DNA of 64,000 nucleotides, from positions 16,919,610 through 16,983,609 of the forward strand of contig NC_133216.1 of assembly GCF_040436345.1 (NCBI RefSeq). The letters are read 5' to 3'. Every line of letters starts with the position of its first letter. Position 1 is the stretch's first letter. The notes below the pieces were generated by a model that searched no databases, had not been told where the DNA came from, and saw only the letters and a program-made list of their open reading frames with translations. A program made the position numbers and the translations under genes. Source of the DNA: Pagrus major. Lineage: Eukaryota > Chordata > Actinopteri > Spariformes > Sparidae. This document shows positions 12,461-28,100 of this stretch, in pieces.

Positions 12461-15313
12461 TCAATGTTGCACACTGTTACAAGAACAATCTTCAGTCGGA
12501 CCGCTAGAAATAGATGTACAGCTAAACCAAGGACAACAAACTGAAGAAAGATGGGTAAACATAAACACTGAACTATAATGTAAAGGTGAAAGAAACAGGA
12601 GAAAAGTATATAAAAGCGAGAATGTACGGTATGTGCATGTATACATGTTTACATACGGCATAGACAGCATGCTTAAATTCATATTTAGCAAAACAAGTTG
12701 TATTCACACTGCAAATGGAGAAAATTCCTCATGCTTCTTTCTATAGTATCATTAATATCAGTGTCTTTGTAATGCACACATATGACTATCACATGCATGT
12801 ATCTCGCCTTTTTCCAGCATCTTGTCTCGTTATGATGCAGCTTATTTTACGTTTTCACCCACAAAACACAGCATTTTTATTTTACTCTATATTTCAATAT
12901 CCCATGAACTCCCGACATAGTTTAAAAGCTTAATTATATGGCTGCCCTCGACTATTTGTTCTTCATGGGCTTGTTAAAGGTGTGCAGCGGTTTTGTTACC
13001 ACTTGACATTAGGGGTGGTGGGCGATATGACGATATGTACAATAAGATTATACAAATTTGTCTACCGTTAGAGTAAGTATCACTTTTTGATGACAATATA
13101 GGATTTTTATATGATTTTTGCATTAATGCCATAATCTGTCACTATTTCATTTGCTTGAATAATCAAAAAAAGACACTCCAGTCTGGTTATTTCAATTAAT
13201 TATATCAACAGGTTCCCAATTGATTTTCTAGAAAATGTATCATATAATGATAGGCCTACGCATAGCATATTGATATATACTCCTACTTTACCATTATTCC
13301 TTGTACAGTAAACTAACACTGACTGTCTGACATGAAAAATATATTTTGCTTTGAGAAATAACTTTTTGCATGATCTGCCCTGCACATATAACCATAAAAT
13401 GTCTTGGACGTTTGGCAGTGAAAATGACTGAATGGGTCTCTATTGCTAGTCATCTGTCCACTCAACAAGTGCTCAACAAGTCCACCGTGCATGATCAGAA
13501 CCGCTGAGCAGAGGGGAGTGTCTGCCTGCTTTGTCTGGCTGCTTGCCAGAGGTCAAAGTTCAGCCCCCCTGCAGGTTTCATGAAGCGGGGGACAGTGTCA
13601 GGGGAATAAAAGACGCAGCATCCTGACGCATGGCGAGGCTTTTGTTGTTGGTGGGGAGGAGGAGGGGGGGCTCAGCTTCTGTACATATGGCAGCAGGGAC
13701 CAAGCAAAAGTCTTGATGTACACGGCCGCTGTCTTCATTGTTCCTGCTCAGTTTACAGGCGGCTGTCGGAGGGGCTTGTGCCATAAGTGTGACGAAGATA
13801 CCGCCTGTTGTGACGAGGAGTCAGCCACAACTCATTCAGACAGAGCTAATGAAGCATGTTTGTCTGCCTGAGCATGTGTGCGTTTACAGTCATGTGTCAG
13901 AGGAAGGGACAGCGTTAAAAGATGTTAGGCAAGACTCTTCCAGCACTTAGTACAATAAAAAATGACACCTGCCAGAGTGATGGCACCACTTAAGACCAAG
14001 GTTTTGTGCTGGATGAGCTTCTACAGGAGGTGTGAAGAAACCCGACCACCATAAACGCCTATATGACGCTTTAAATCACAGAATCGAGTGCTGACAACTA
14101 TAATTCTGTGTATATATATATAACACTGTCTCTGTGCACGCAGCTCGACAGCAAACTTAAGCTGCATTGGCTGCATCAGCAAGACCTGTGATGGTGCTGA
14201 CTGAGAGTGCTGAGTGTGTGAAATGATGCTCAGAGCAAAGAGCACATAAATATTACGGGTACTGATCGTAATGAGGATGAGGAGAATAAAGGAGCAGAGC
14301 CAAAACATGGTGAGTGACACTGACACTATATATCATGATTTTATTAGTGAGGAAAGATCACCCCAAATCACCCTCACCTGCTGATGGAAGCTGCTGTAGA
14401 GTGAGAGTAACACATGAAGTTTCTGTTTTAAAGATACATTCAAAGCGAGCAGTGGTGGGATTTTAATTCAATACAATGTACAGTTAGAGATCTCATTATG
14501 CAGAAGGGCTCATTACAAGTGTTACATTCTTATCTGGCATTTTGGATTGTTATTTCTGAATCATTTCAATGCACAATTGTATACAGACCATACACATCAT
14601 ATCTTACAGGTTGGTTATATGTTTTGTGTAGAGAATCCCCAACTCATCACTAAAAAATCTCAAGTGTAGTTTTCCGTCTCAAATGCAGTGCCACAAATGA
14701 AGTAGACATACTCAAGTATTACAAGCACCTCAAAATACTACTTAAATGCAGCACGAGTCAAAATACTTAGTTTAGTACCAGTCCATCACAAACCTCTAGC
14801 GGCTCCTGGTGGACAGAAATTTAACTTCTTCAAGACTGATTTGTTTCTCTAAACTATGGAAGGATTTTGAGTGAGTGAAGCAACAGTAAAGAAACTGTGA
14901 GACATGTTGTTGCAGTAACACATTTTTTTTTAAGTTCTCTTATCAAAATATAGAAATGGATTTAGATTATGTAAACAGCTATCCTATTTTTTTGTTGCAT
15001 GTTTTGTTTTTGTATATGCTGCATTATTTTGTGGAAATTATTTGTTTTACTTTTATTAAAAGTAGTTTTATTTTTCGTCTTGTGTTTATCTTATAGCTCA
15101 CTGTTGTTTGAATTATTTCCTGTACACTTCTGTTCAGTGGTGGATACTAAGTACATTTACCTAGTTATTGTATTTAATTATGATTTTGAGATACTTCCCT
15201 TGTAAAAAAAAAACAACAGCCTTTAGTTACTAATTTATTGCTGATTCAGATTCATGATGAAAAACATAATCAACCAATAAATCATGATGTAATATTATAG
15301 ATTAATATAATAT

Positions 15314-15350
15314 TTTATTGATCCTCAGGGGGAAATTCAAAAGCCACTCA
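15314..15350. repeat. LINE-type tail, TTTATTGATCCTCAGGGGG family
   Basis: TTTATTGATCCTCAGGGGGA is a common teleost non-LTR end motif. A related one, ACTTTATTTGTCCCCGGGGG, lies at about 34631-34655. Confidence 0.5.
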
Positions 15351-15419
15351 GAAGATAAACTAAAGCACACATTATTGTATCAATAATTATAATCCAGTGA
15401 CATAATATAGCCTTTATTA

Positions 15420-16260
15420 TTCTGCCATTTTTAAACAACTTTATTTAAAGAGTTTTTCTGCTTATATAACCACATACATACATAAACAGATAGTGGAAGG
15501 TACACAGATATGTACACATTGAAACAAGCCCATATATGCCCACCCCTAACAAACAAACAAAAAAAGGCGCAATACATACAGTATGTATTACTTGTAGTAG
15601 CAATGGGCTAGACAGGAGAATATCATCAGCGAGATATCAGAGTCAATCCTTTCACATGGTCGATAAATGGAGACCATAGTTTAGTGAATTTGTCATAAGA
15701 TCCATTCAGAGTCTATCTTATTTTCTCAAGCTGGAGCAATGACAGCACCTCCCGTATCCATCTCTTGAAGAGAGTTGTTTGTCAGATTTACAATTCATAA
15801 GAATCAGTCTGCATGCTATGAGGCCACTGAATGCTGTTGCCTTCCTCCGAAGGTTTGTGGCACATGTTTCCATTGGCATTACTCTGCGGTGAGTGGGTTA
15901 GGTTTGAGGGGTGTGTTACATAAAACTGAAAGACATTCAAATATGGGAGTCCAGAAATTGACTAGGGAGGGACAGGACGAGAACATGTGTCTCAGGGAGA
16001 CTGGGTCACAGCACCTGGGGCAGATAGAGTTAACAGAAGGATATATTTTAGCTAATCTGTGTTGGAGTAATTCTGTGGAACAGCTTGAATTGAATTCAAC
16101 CGTACAGCAGAGATACAATCTTCCCAGCAGTGCCCAGAAATGACCCCTCCCAAGTCACATTCCCAGACTTCCTGTGTTTTAGTACTTGTAGGTGGGTTGA
16201 TATTTAGGATAATATCATATGTTCTGGAGTTTAGGCCCCCGTCACATGGATTCATTTAAT
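15420..16260 (-). mobile_element. L1-like LINE fragment, 3' end (minus strand)
   Basis: On the minus strand 16118-15879 encodes a piece resembling the region after the reverse transcriptase in fish L1-type LINEs. It has a zinc-binding pattern, CPRCC then HMFSSC (Cys-x2-Cys ... His-x4-Cys), after HRLAKIYPSVNS. Further 3' the reverse complement of GACCATAGTTTAGTGAATTT fits the usual C-terminal text. The coding part is short and interrupted and the 5' portion is missing, so this is a dead 5'-truncated copy. Confidence 0.7.
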
Positions 16261-16451
16261 ATCTTATACGCAGATTCTTTATTTGGGGGTTTAGGTTTGG
16301 AGGCAAAGCTGTGAACTTGCAGGAATGTGACATTTTTACTTTTGATATTTCAAAGTATTTATTTATCCAAACATTTTTGTACTTTTATAATAAGAAGAAG
16401 TAAAAGTTTGAATGTATGACTTCTGCACTGCACTGTCAGTACCACCTCCGC

Positions 16452-16466
16452 CCAGCAGGGGGCGAC
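16452..16466 (+). promoter_or_regulatory. CTCF-type motif upstream of fam98
   Basis: CCAGCAGGGGGCGAC fits the vertebrate CTCF core well. It lies 141-155 bp upstream of the fam98 start codon. Binding is inferred from the motif only. Confidence 0.6.
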
Positions 16467-16606
16467 ATGTGACCATCACACAGTTACGCAGCGTAGAAAG
16501 AGGAAGCACAGTTTGAAAACAAGCTTGAACCTGAACTTTCATCGTGGAGAGCTAACTTACTGTAACAGATACATGTGTGTGTCAGCTGTTCACAACTAAA
16601 ACAACA

Positions 16607-19604
<2,998 letters not shown>

Positions 19605-20375
19605 CGTCTTTCTCTTCAGCTGTGCTGCATAATTTGATTTTTTTTTATTTAAATCAATTTTGTGAAGTAAAATATGTCTGTGGGATCCAACATATGTTAT
19701 AATTTTATAGTAATGTGTGTATAATTTTCAGTTATGGTACATAAACATACCTGACTGTACATTTCTAAAAAAGCTTATCATTGGTGTAATGTACTGGTAT
19801 ATGACCGGATATTTTTGTTGATGAGAGAACAGAAGAGAAAAATAATTTTTGGCTTTGCACATTTATATATAGGTTTGTTTACTCAAGATTAAACCTATTA
19901 AACACAGAAATGTATTGTTATTTTGTGCAATGTAATGTGCAATGTTTGGGATGTTTTTATGCTTAAAACAGGCTAGCAATTATATTATTATTTAATATTT
20001 GGCACAAAAAAATACCATGACTTTTTAAATTATTTACTTTAATTTGAGGAACAATGGATGCGCAGGGAAACGTAGTTAAAAATACATACATGCATAAAAT
20101 ACACATATTAATAAAATAATCAAAATGTAGTTTATGTTATTGTAAATTAAGGGAGTATAAACAATACATTGTATTACATATTTTTACCTTTAACTGATGT
20201 AAGCATCCTTGTCGTGTCTGTAATACCGGAAGATACCCGGGAGACAAATGATGTAACACACGGAAAGTTCCGGATTAGCCGAAGGTCGACTGCGAACGAG
20301 TGTGATATCTAACTACTTGGTAACTCGTCTGCTTTTTTCAGCCAGCAAACTCACTGTAACTCTAATAAATTAAAA
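19605..20375. other. Gap between fam98 stop and chchd2 start, with chchd2 promoter
   Basis: The left part is AT-rich fam98 3'UTR and spacer. The right part (about 20200-20375) is the likely chchd2 promoter and 5'UTR. It carries an ETS-type motif CCGGAAG at 20226-20232 and a partial inverted one (TTCCGG) at 20268-20273. ETS/GABP sites are usual at nuclear genes for mitochondrial proteins; use here is inferred. Confidence 0.5.
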
Positions 20376-22882
20376 ATGCCAAGAGGAAGCAGAAGCCGGA
20401 CATCCAGGATGGCCCCTCCGGCCAGGTAACGATGACATTTATCGTAATGTTTGAAGCCATTTGTTAGAAGTTGTGAGGATGGTGTGCAGGCTAATGTAGC
20501 TGCTAGCTAGTTTAGGTAGCGGTACAGTTGACGCATGTAGCATGTGCTAGCCAGTGTTTCTCAGGGATATTACCAATAATTAGCACCTACAACTAACTTA
20601 AAATGATTATATTTGTACATCTTAAAGCCTTCCCTTTGTGCTAGGAAACTGGTGTTTGTTGAAAAGTCATTGATTTAAGAAGTGAAGGTCAAAGTGCGTG
20701 TTGTTCATGTAACGGCATCAAAACAGCAACATTAAACATTTTAAACCCTGTAGGATTAAATAAAACTACAGACAGCTAGGCTCAGTTTCTCTGTAACCTG
20801 TGGCTAAATTTAGTGGACAACATCTGAAGGGTTTCTGCCCTTCATGAACAGCAAATGCTTCTAACTTATTAGTAAACATTTTCCTGTTATTAAGTAAGTA
20901 TTGGTCTGATGTTGGACCATGTTAGCCACATATAGTTTAGAGTATTGTACATATTAAATGAAATCTTTGGACTGTAGCATTTGTACTATGAGTTTGTCAG
21001 TATCACCAACTCTACTGCCAAGCTGTCCAGAGGAAACCTCATATCCATGACCTCAAGTGACTCTAAGCGACAGTGCCATCAGTTTAAAGGATAAGTTCAT
21101 AGACAAATTAAAATGCAGTCATTATCTACTCATCTCACACAGATGTTTTTTACCATTTTAAAACAAGTCCCCATCTACTTCAGTTGTTCAGGAGAATTCT
21201 GCAACACTGTTTTGCTGTGAAGCTCCAGAAATCCTTTGTGGACTACAGAACATCATCTTACTTTCCATCGATATGTGGATGAATAGAAAATGTCAGAATT
21301 TTAGTTTTTGAGTGAACTTATCCTTTTAAGTTCACAGTTTTCCTAATGTCAAGTATTTTCCCAGATGAAGGTCTAAAGAGAGAACACTGAGCGTTTTGAT
21401 TAATACATACATTATCCCTCTTTACACAAGGAAAAAGAATACAAGCTATTTTTCAAAGACAGACACTAGCACATGCACATACTGTCAGTAATTGATTGTG
21501 TCGGGATTGTACTTTCTCTTTACAGCCGGGCACCACCATCACCACCACCTATGGCCAGGGCTGCACCTCCACCCTCGTATGCCCCGGCCCCAATGCAGGC
21601 TCCTCCCTCTGCCGTGGGTGTCCCACCTGCAGCACCCAGACAGCCCGGTATGTTTGCCCAGATGGCGACTACCGCCGCTGGAGTGGCGGTGGGCTCTGCA
21701 GTAGGGCACACCATCGGCCACGCCATGACTGGTGGCTTTGGTGGAGGAAACTCAGAGCCTGCCAAACCTGATGTCACTTACCAGGTAAATAAACTTTGGC
21801 TTAGCCGGTCATGGGACTGGAATAGCTTTAGGGCGGATTAATGTGTCTGGCACTTGGTAGATAGGACATCTAGGAGGAGTGATGAAACAAATGTCACATT
21901 CTCTGTAATCCACAGGTCAGTGTGTGCGATCACACGAACAAAGTAAACTGGATGAAAGGATGTTTGTTTGGCAAAACAGAAAAAATAGATTTTTTAAAGA
22001 CATCGATAAAGGTTTTCTGTTAAAACTAAACTGAAATTGCAAGCAGTGTGACAGAGACCTTTAATCTAATATGTAAACATTGCCAATGATGGCCCACTCA
22101 TCACATGTTGTCTCATTTCTCTTTTTATCATTGTGTTAAACATTAATACAAACGGGTGATGTTTACACAGGAAAAAAAAAAAACAGTTACTATGACCTGT
22201 CACGTGTATTGTAAATGTGTGAAAGATCCCATCATCCACCTTGTGTCTTTCAGGAGCCGTACCAGGCCCAGCCGTACCAGTCTCAGCCCATGTACCAGCA
22301 GCAGCCACCGTCAATGTACCAGCAGGAGGCCCCTCAGCAGCAGCAGGCCTGCTCGTATGAGCTCAAACAGTTCATCGAGTGTGCCCAAAACCAGAGCGAC
22401 TTGAAGCTTTGCGAGGGCTTCAGTGAGGTGCTCAAACAGTGCAAGTTTGCTAATGGTGAGTGAAAAGTCCATCCATTTGTATAATAATAGATTACATAAG
22501 GATTTATAGCTTGTTGATTGGTGTGTCTGGCACTCAGACTGTGCAATATTGTACCATTAAAGTAATTGTTTTCTGTTTTGCAAAAGAAACAATGTAGGTT
22601 TTATCACCTCTGTTATTTACATCAGATCATTCAGACCATTGTCCCTGCAGTCTTGTTGTTTGCTGTACCTTTTTTTAAAATATTTAATTCAATACACACC
22701 ATGGTGCTGATGTAATGTGTTGCAGTACCTAGTGTGACCACAGGGAGGAGTAGTTTCAAAGGCTTTCTGAGCGCTTCATGCACTGTAGATTTTTAAATAT
22801 GCCAAATCAATTGACGATCAATCCAAATGATTGGAAAAAATTATCTAATTAAACTTTGATTTTATCCACAGGTATGTCATGA
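20376..22882 (+). CDS. chchd2: CHCHD2 (MNRR1), twin CX9C mitochondrial protein
   Basis: Four exons join in frame: 20376-20425, 21526-21784, 22254-22455 and 22872-22882, giving 173 residues. The N terminus is basic and Ser/Arg-rich ([16 protein letters not shown]), as for a mitochondrial import sequence, then a Pro/Ala-rich stretch. A Gly/Ala hydrophobic segment follows ([19 protein letters not shown]), then a Tyr/Gln-rich linker. The C-terminal CHCH domain has both CX9C motifs: [11 protein letters not shown] and [11 protein letters not shown]. The ending matches human CHCHD2 apart from small changes. Known role: intermembrane-space protein tied to complex IV and MICOS, also a nuclear co-activator; mutated in some human Parkinson disease. 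The last exon adds only three residues (GMS) and the stop. Phkg1 follows on the same strand. Confidence 0.96.
21084..21329. mobile_element. MITE, TTAAAGGATAAGTTCA family, copy 1 (chchd2 intron 1)
   Basis: The left end is TTTAAAGGATAAGTTCA and the right end is TGAACTTATCCTTTTAA, an inverted pair. The interior carries GTCCCCATCTACTTCAGTTG, TGTTTTGCTGTGAAGCTCCA and TTTGTGGACTAC, shared with copies at 24583-24880 and 38510-38789. Non-coding, non-autonomous, with TTAA at both ends. Confidence 0.85.
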
Positions 22883-22974
22883 GACTGAGACAAAATCCTG
22901 GAGAGTGAGAAGCGCACAAAAACTGAAATAAGCAACCCTACTGGATACCAAGATGGTGTAATTCTCAAGAGATC

Positions 22975-22980
22975 AATAAA
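22975..22980 (+). promoter_or_regulatory. chchd2: chchd2 poly(A) signal
   Basis: A canonical AATAAA lies 93 bp after the chchd2 stop codon, followed by T-rich and GT-containing sequence. Confidence 0.75.
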
Positions 22981-22982
22981 CA

Positions 22983-25186
22983 TGCTTTTATTTTGACAAC
23001 TTATCATCATCAGACAGCATCCTTGTGTTCATCTCTCAGGACAGAGCTGCAGAGTTTGTAATAATAGTCTTATAAATAATGTTTATATATTTTGGTGTTG
23101 CATGCTTTGAGTTGATTTCAGTTGTTTTTTCATTAGCTTCACTGCTTTTAATTTAAACTTCCTCTCATATGTGTATATATATACATATATATATACGTAT
23201 ATCACCAGATGAGCTGCATTTGTAGATCATAATGACTTCAAAATTATAGTTTGTTTTCAAGAAGTTAAGGTTCAGAAACAAAAATAAAGCACTTGAATCA
23301 TTAAAAAAGTGTTTGTGTGATGATTTATATCCCTGCCTGCCAGATTATTGTACTCTTCAAGAAACATTTCTATTTTTACACTCAGTTTCTTTCACTGAGG
23401 TCCAGCACCTGTCATGTCACTCCAGCCTCTCAGTGAAGAAGTTAATGTTTCATGTGTGGTAATGTTGGTAATGTAGGTAATGTAGAGCAGCCCTGTCTCT
23501 GTAAATGTCTCATGGGGAGGACAGGAGCTGCGGGGTGTTATTTCATGGATCTGGTTTTTGTGTGGACACGCGTTCACAGTGTGCTGCTGCTGCTGTGGAA
23601 GCAACAATTTATTTTTGGCATCTGACATTAAAGCTCACCCTTTGCGATGGCATTGGCCCCATGAAGCTGCCACAGCACAGCACCGGGGTCTGACTGAACC
23701 TCTTTGTCCTCTACTGAGTAATAATCATGGATAACAGGGACTGAGCAGCACGGGACACGGTGAGTGACTGTTTCTCTTTAATGTATTAGATTATTGGAGC
23801 CTGCAAAAGGTCAAATAGTGACAGGATAAGAGGGAGAGCTAGTTCACACGCTGTGGCATGCAGCTTTATTACTCTACACTCAGTGATATGGTGGGTATGA
23901 CAGTAAGTTTGGGCAAGGACTCTAATCTGACTGATTATTAGATCCTGTTACAAGCAGCCTGAATGGGGCAAAGCCAATAATTAAAATTTTGCACAAAGCT
24001 GTGGAAGTAGAAGTGCCATCGATACTGATAAAGGTGTCTAATTAATTATTATGCATCTAGAAACCATGTTAAATCTTTCCTTTTGACAATAAAGTAAAAT
24101 AAGTCTGAAATTAGTCTCTTTGTCATAATCCAGAGACCACAGAAAAGCTCAACAATGTTGAGAAACAGGCTAAATACATTTACTCGAGTACAATTGTGAG
24201 ATACTTGTACTTTACTTGAGTAACCTATTTTCAATGAATGCTCTTTTAAACTTCTACTCCTCTACATCATAGAGTAAACTATTGTTCTCTTTTACTCCAC
24301 TAGATGTATTGTTACAGATTAATCCAATAAGAAAATATATCAAATAAATCAGTATAAAAATATAATACAGTATATAAATCAGTCAGTAGCTGTTTTCATT
24401 ATCAGCTAGTCTACCATTTGTTGTCCTTTATATAGCTAGAGTGTGAAATATTAAAGAAGAAGAATAATAAAAATTAAGCTCATCCTAATTTCTCAGAGCC
24501 TAAAGTAACAGATTGCTTTTCCGCCCCCCAAACCCGAAAATATTCTTCTAAGGAGCACATTTGAGAAGCTGCACATAAACAATTAAAGGATAAGTTCACC
24601 CACAAATGAAATTTCAGTCATTATCTACAGCCTCATGCCGATGAAAAGTTGGATTGTGGGGACTGTTCAGGAGACAAAACTTCCAGAAACTTGCATTACA
24701 GCAGATGAGCTGGAGCCATTTCATGTTTTTTTCAGTTGTTAAGGAGAATGCTGCAAAACTGTTTTGCTGTGAAGCTCCAGAAATGTTTTGTGGACTACAA
24801 AATTTCACCTGACTTTCCATCAGCATTGGAGTGAGAACATAATGACTGAATATTAATTTTTGGGTGAACTTATCCTTTAATTCAGTTTGCAATGCTATAA
24901 AACAGGAAAGAGCAACAAATCCTCACATGTGAGAAGCTGCAGCCAGCAAATACTTACTTAAAATATGTGAAAAAACAATTAATAGCTTATGAACATAGTT
25001 ACTGATTGAATTCAGTCATATAACTGATCAGCTGTAAAATCAGCTTCACTATGACCTACTGCAACATTTAAGTGCTGCTTACACATAAATGCCTCAACAG
25101 TGATGATTCATTAACATCTGAACTCTGACAGGAAACCTGTTGTGAACTGTAAGAGGAGAGCAGTTGGTAGCGGCATCACAGCCATC
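22983..25186. other. Gap between chchd2 and phkg1 coding sequence
   Basis: It holds a TATATATACATATATA microsatellite near 23170-23200, a stretch of unique sequence at 23390-23770, and repeats including the MITE at 24583-24880 and the TACTTTACTTGAGTAAC repeat at 24170-24300. At 23758-23766 a splice-donor-like ACACGGTGAGTGA could end a non-coding first exon of phkg1; this is a guess, since the phkg1 ATG exon is preceded by the acceptor-like CTGACAG at 25125-25131. Confidence 0.45.
24583..24880. mobile_element. MITE, TTAAAGGATAAGTTCA family, copy 2
   Basis: The left end is TTAAAGGATAAGTTCACCCA and the right end is TTGGGTGAACTTATCCTTTAA-like, inverted. Both ends include TTAA. The interior shares TGTTTTGCTGTGAAGCTCCA and TTTGTGGACTAC with copy 1. 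Its ends are better kept than copy 1, so it is probably closer to the family consensus. Confidence 0.88.
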
Positions 25187-28100
25187 ATGACCAAAGAGGA
25201 GGAGATCCCTGACTCGGTGGGAGCCCAGGAGTTCTACGACAAGTATGAGTCCAAGGAGATTCTGGGAAGGTATGTTTATAAAGTCTTAAAATTAGCCCGC
25301 AGTAGGGGTTCCCAACCTGGGGGTCAGGACCCAACAACGGGTTGCAAGTTATGAGTTCCCTCTAATCTTTGCTCTAGTCTTTTTCTTGTGAACTATTGGA
25401 CAGTTTTATTTCTATGGGACTCTAAAAAAACTCAAACAAAACAAGAAAAATCACCGTTCACTATCAGTGGACCCTTTCCTTCGAACAGAAGACGCAAAAA
25501 TATGACATTACTCTTTTCAAATGAATAGTTTGACATTTTTGGAAGTGTGCTTATACAATAGCATGAAGTAGTTTGATGAGAAAATTACTGAAGCCCAATT
25601 AGGCCAGTTTAATTAAAGATATGATCATAATTTTCACTTTTTATCTTATTTATGACCTTCTTATCTGAACATTTCGACTTTTCCTAATTATGATTTACAT
25701 GGGGAATAGTTTTTCATCAAGCTTCTTTTCTTTCTTTTTTCTCTTTAACTAGCAGAAATGAGTCCCCATAGAAGATTGACACCACTCTTACACATTTCCT
25801 TTGATTTTGACTCTATATCCAGGAAATAGTTAGCTTATCTTAGCATAAAGACTAGAAACAGCTAGCCTGGCTCCATCGAAAGGTAACAAAATCCACCGAC
25901 CAGCCCCTCCAAAGCCCAATAATTAACATTTATATCTTGTTACTTTAATATGTACGAAGGCTGAAGTTTTCCAGGCATAGGAAAGTGGGATTGTTGTTAC
26001 TTTTGGAGCTTTTTCCAATTGTTGTGCTAAGCTATGCTAATCGGCTGCTGGCTGAAGCTTCATATTTACCCCAAGGACATAAAATCAATCAGTGTTCTTA
26101 TCCAACTCTTGGCAAGAAATGATTGAATGATTATATTTCCCTCAAATGTCGAACTATAGCCAAAAATGTTGTGAACCACTGGCCTACAATATGAGTTATC
26201 TTTGTTTAGTGAATAAACCCCCCATTTTTAAAAAACAATTTGCAGTCTAGAAATTCACAACTTTTTCCAGCAGCCAGACAATACAATATAAAACAGTTCA
26301 ACAGGTTCGTAACGTTCATTGAGACTGGACAACTATCACCGTTGTTGTGGACAGTACAAAAACATGCCAAATGTTTTCCCTGAAGTTTCCCAGAAGTCCC
26401 TGAGAACAGCTCTCTTTCTCATTCATTCCCCACCATCTGTCAGACGGTGGTGCTGTTACGTAAGCACACAGTGTTGGAGGGGGGCTGCATTCATTAACTT
26501 CAGCGTGTTTTGGACAAAGGTTTAGTGTTGAGAGCTGCCAGGGATCGGACGGCACGCTGCTGAGATTATGTAATTTCACTCACATACAGGTCACAAGGTC
26601 ACCGGATGTGGACAATGTGCTCAGCTGCTCCAGTATTCTTCACATGGCTCGGTTGGCCTCACAGACGAGTCCATTTAGTTTCCTCTTAGTTGTCCCCTGA
26701 AATGGATTTTCATTTCACAATCTTTGACTTGAAGATTAGAGGAGTATTCAGTGGATAATCATCGACAAAACATGTGTGAAGAAAGAAACATTACATCCAA
26801 GAGTTATCACAGAAACTGTCAGTTTGCTGCCGGAGTTCCTGACTGAAGCACACAAACATGTTTTAAGTCCAGCTGTGCAAACACAAACCTCTGAAGACAT
26901 GAGTGACCTGATCAGATCTGTAGATAACAAGGCCACCGTGTTTTCTCTTCCTCAGGGGAGTGAGCAGTGTGGTGCGTCGCTGCGTCGACAAGCGGACGTC
27001 TCAGGCGTACGCGGTGAAGATCATCGACATCACCCCCTCGGACAAGATGACACCGCAGGAGACCGAGGAGATCAGGGAGGCGACGGTGAAGGAGATCGAC
27101 ATCCTCAAGAAAGTCTGTGGACAGGACAACATCAGTAAGCACAGACATTCATTCGTCAATCATATTCTTGTCTGACTAATCTGCTCAAGAGGTCAGCTGA
27201 GGGGAGTTTTGGCCTTTGCTCACAAGTCATCATATGTGTCTCCTCTCCAGTACAGCTCAAAGACTGCTATGAGTCCAACGCCTTCTACTTTCTGATTTTT
27301 GACCTGTAAGTATCGTTATTAGAGTTTTAACTTGCAAATTCACACCTGATTGTGAGCAGCAGCTGTTCAAAAAGTTGTGTTTTCTTTCCCCCAGGATGGA
27401 GAGGGGAGAACTTTTTGACTACCTCACAGAGAAAGTCACTCTGAGTGAGAAGGAAACCAGGTCAGTGAGAGTGTTAATCCACTATTTGGCAATTATTCAA
27501 ACTTTTAAAGATCTTGAGTGGAGTTTGGTTTGTCCTGGTGTTAGGAACATCATGCGCGCTCTGCTGGAGGTCGTCAAGTTTCTCCACAGCCAGAACATCG
27601 TCCACCGGGACCTCAAGCCTGAGAACATCCTGTTAGATGACGAGATGAACATCAAACTCACCGACTTTGGCTTCGCTGTGCAGGTTAACCCGGGACAGAC
27701 GCTTAAAGGTCAGCGAAAGGCAGTATCACATTATTATTCAGGGTAGATTTAAGGTCTGGATGGTCCAAACATGAGCCAGACAGTTAACTAATAACACAAA
27801 CACAGAAGAAATCTCTACCTGAACAGATTCATCTGAGAATTTCTAAGTGTCCCGGTCTAATAAAGTTACTGTTTACAACCTACAGTGCAATTACAGCAGC
27901 TGCAGGCGGTCAGCAGAGAGAATCTGGTTCCGGTTGCACAACATGCAACGGGACACTCGGATCACAGATCTATTTGCTGTAGTCACAGACACTGACCTTT
28001 CAAACAGACCTATCAGAAAGCATAAGGTCACTAGCAGTGGGAACTGGCAAGTCAAATGTCAAATGAGACTCATGTAAAGTGCATTAGTAAATCTATTGCT

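Larger units (their letters stand above)
10631..16606. other. Divergent intergenic region between the BICD-like gene and fam98
   Basis: Both neighbours are transcribed away from this 6-kb gap, so it holds both promoters. About 10640-10900 is the likely promoter and 5'UTR of the BICD-like gene; the last few hundred bases before 16607 serve fam98. Between them are repeats: a LINE-type tail at 11045-11130, nested MITEs at 11493-12353, a LINE-type tail at 12388-12460, a GGGCGATATGACGATATG transposon remnant at 13015-13080, and an L1-like fragment at 15420-16260. The stretch 13440-13960 looks unique and non-repetitive, with no convincing exon. Confidence 0.6.

Noticed and set aside
14780-14815. 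CTCF-like CTCCTGGTGGACAG text
   Set aside because: It is a weaker match and lies next to the TACTCAAGTATTACAAG dispersed repeat, so it is probably part of a repeat.
21520-21777. 85-codon minus-strand frame over chchd2 exon 2
   Set aside because: It is the shadow of the Pro/Ala/Gly-rich coding exon on the other strand.
23758-23766. Non-coding first exon of phkg1 ending at a GTGAGT
   Set aside because: Only the donor is suggestive; start site and continuity with the ATG exon cannot be shown, so it is mentioned only in the gap entry.
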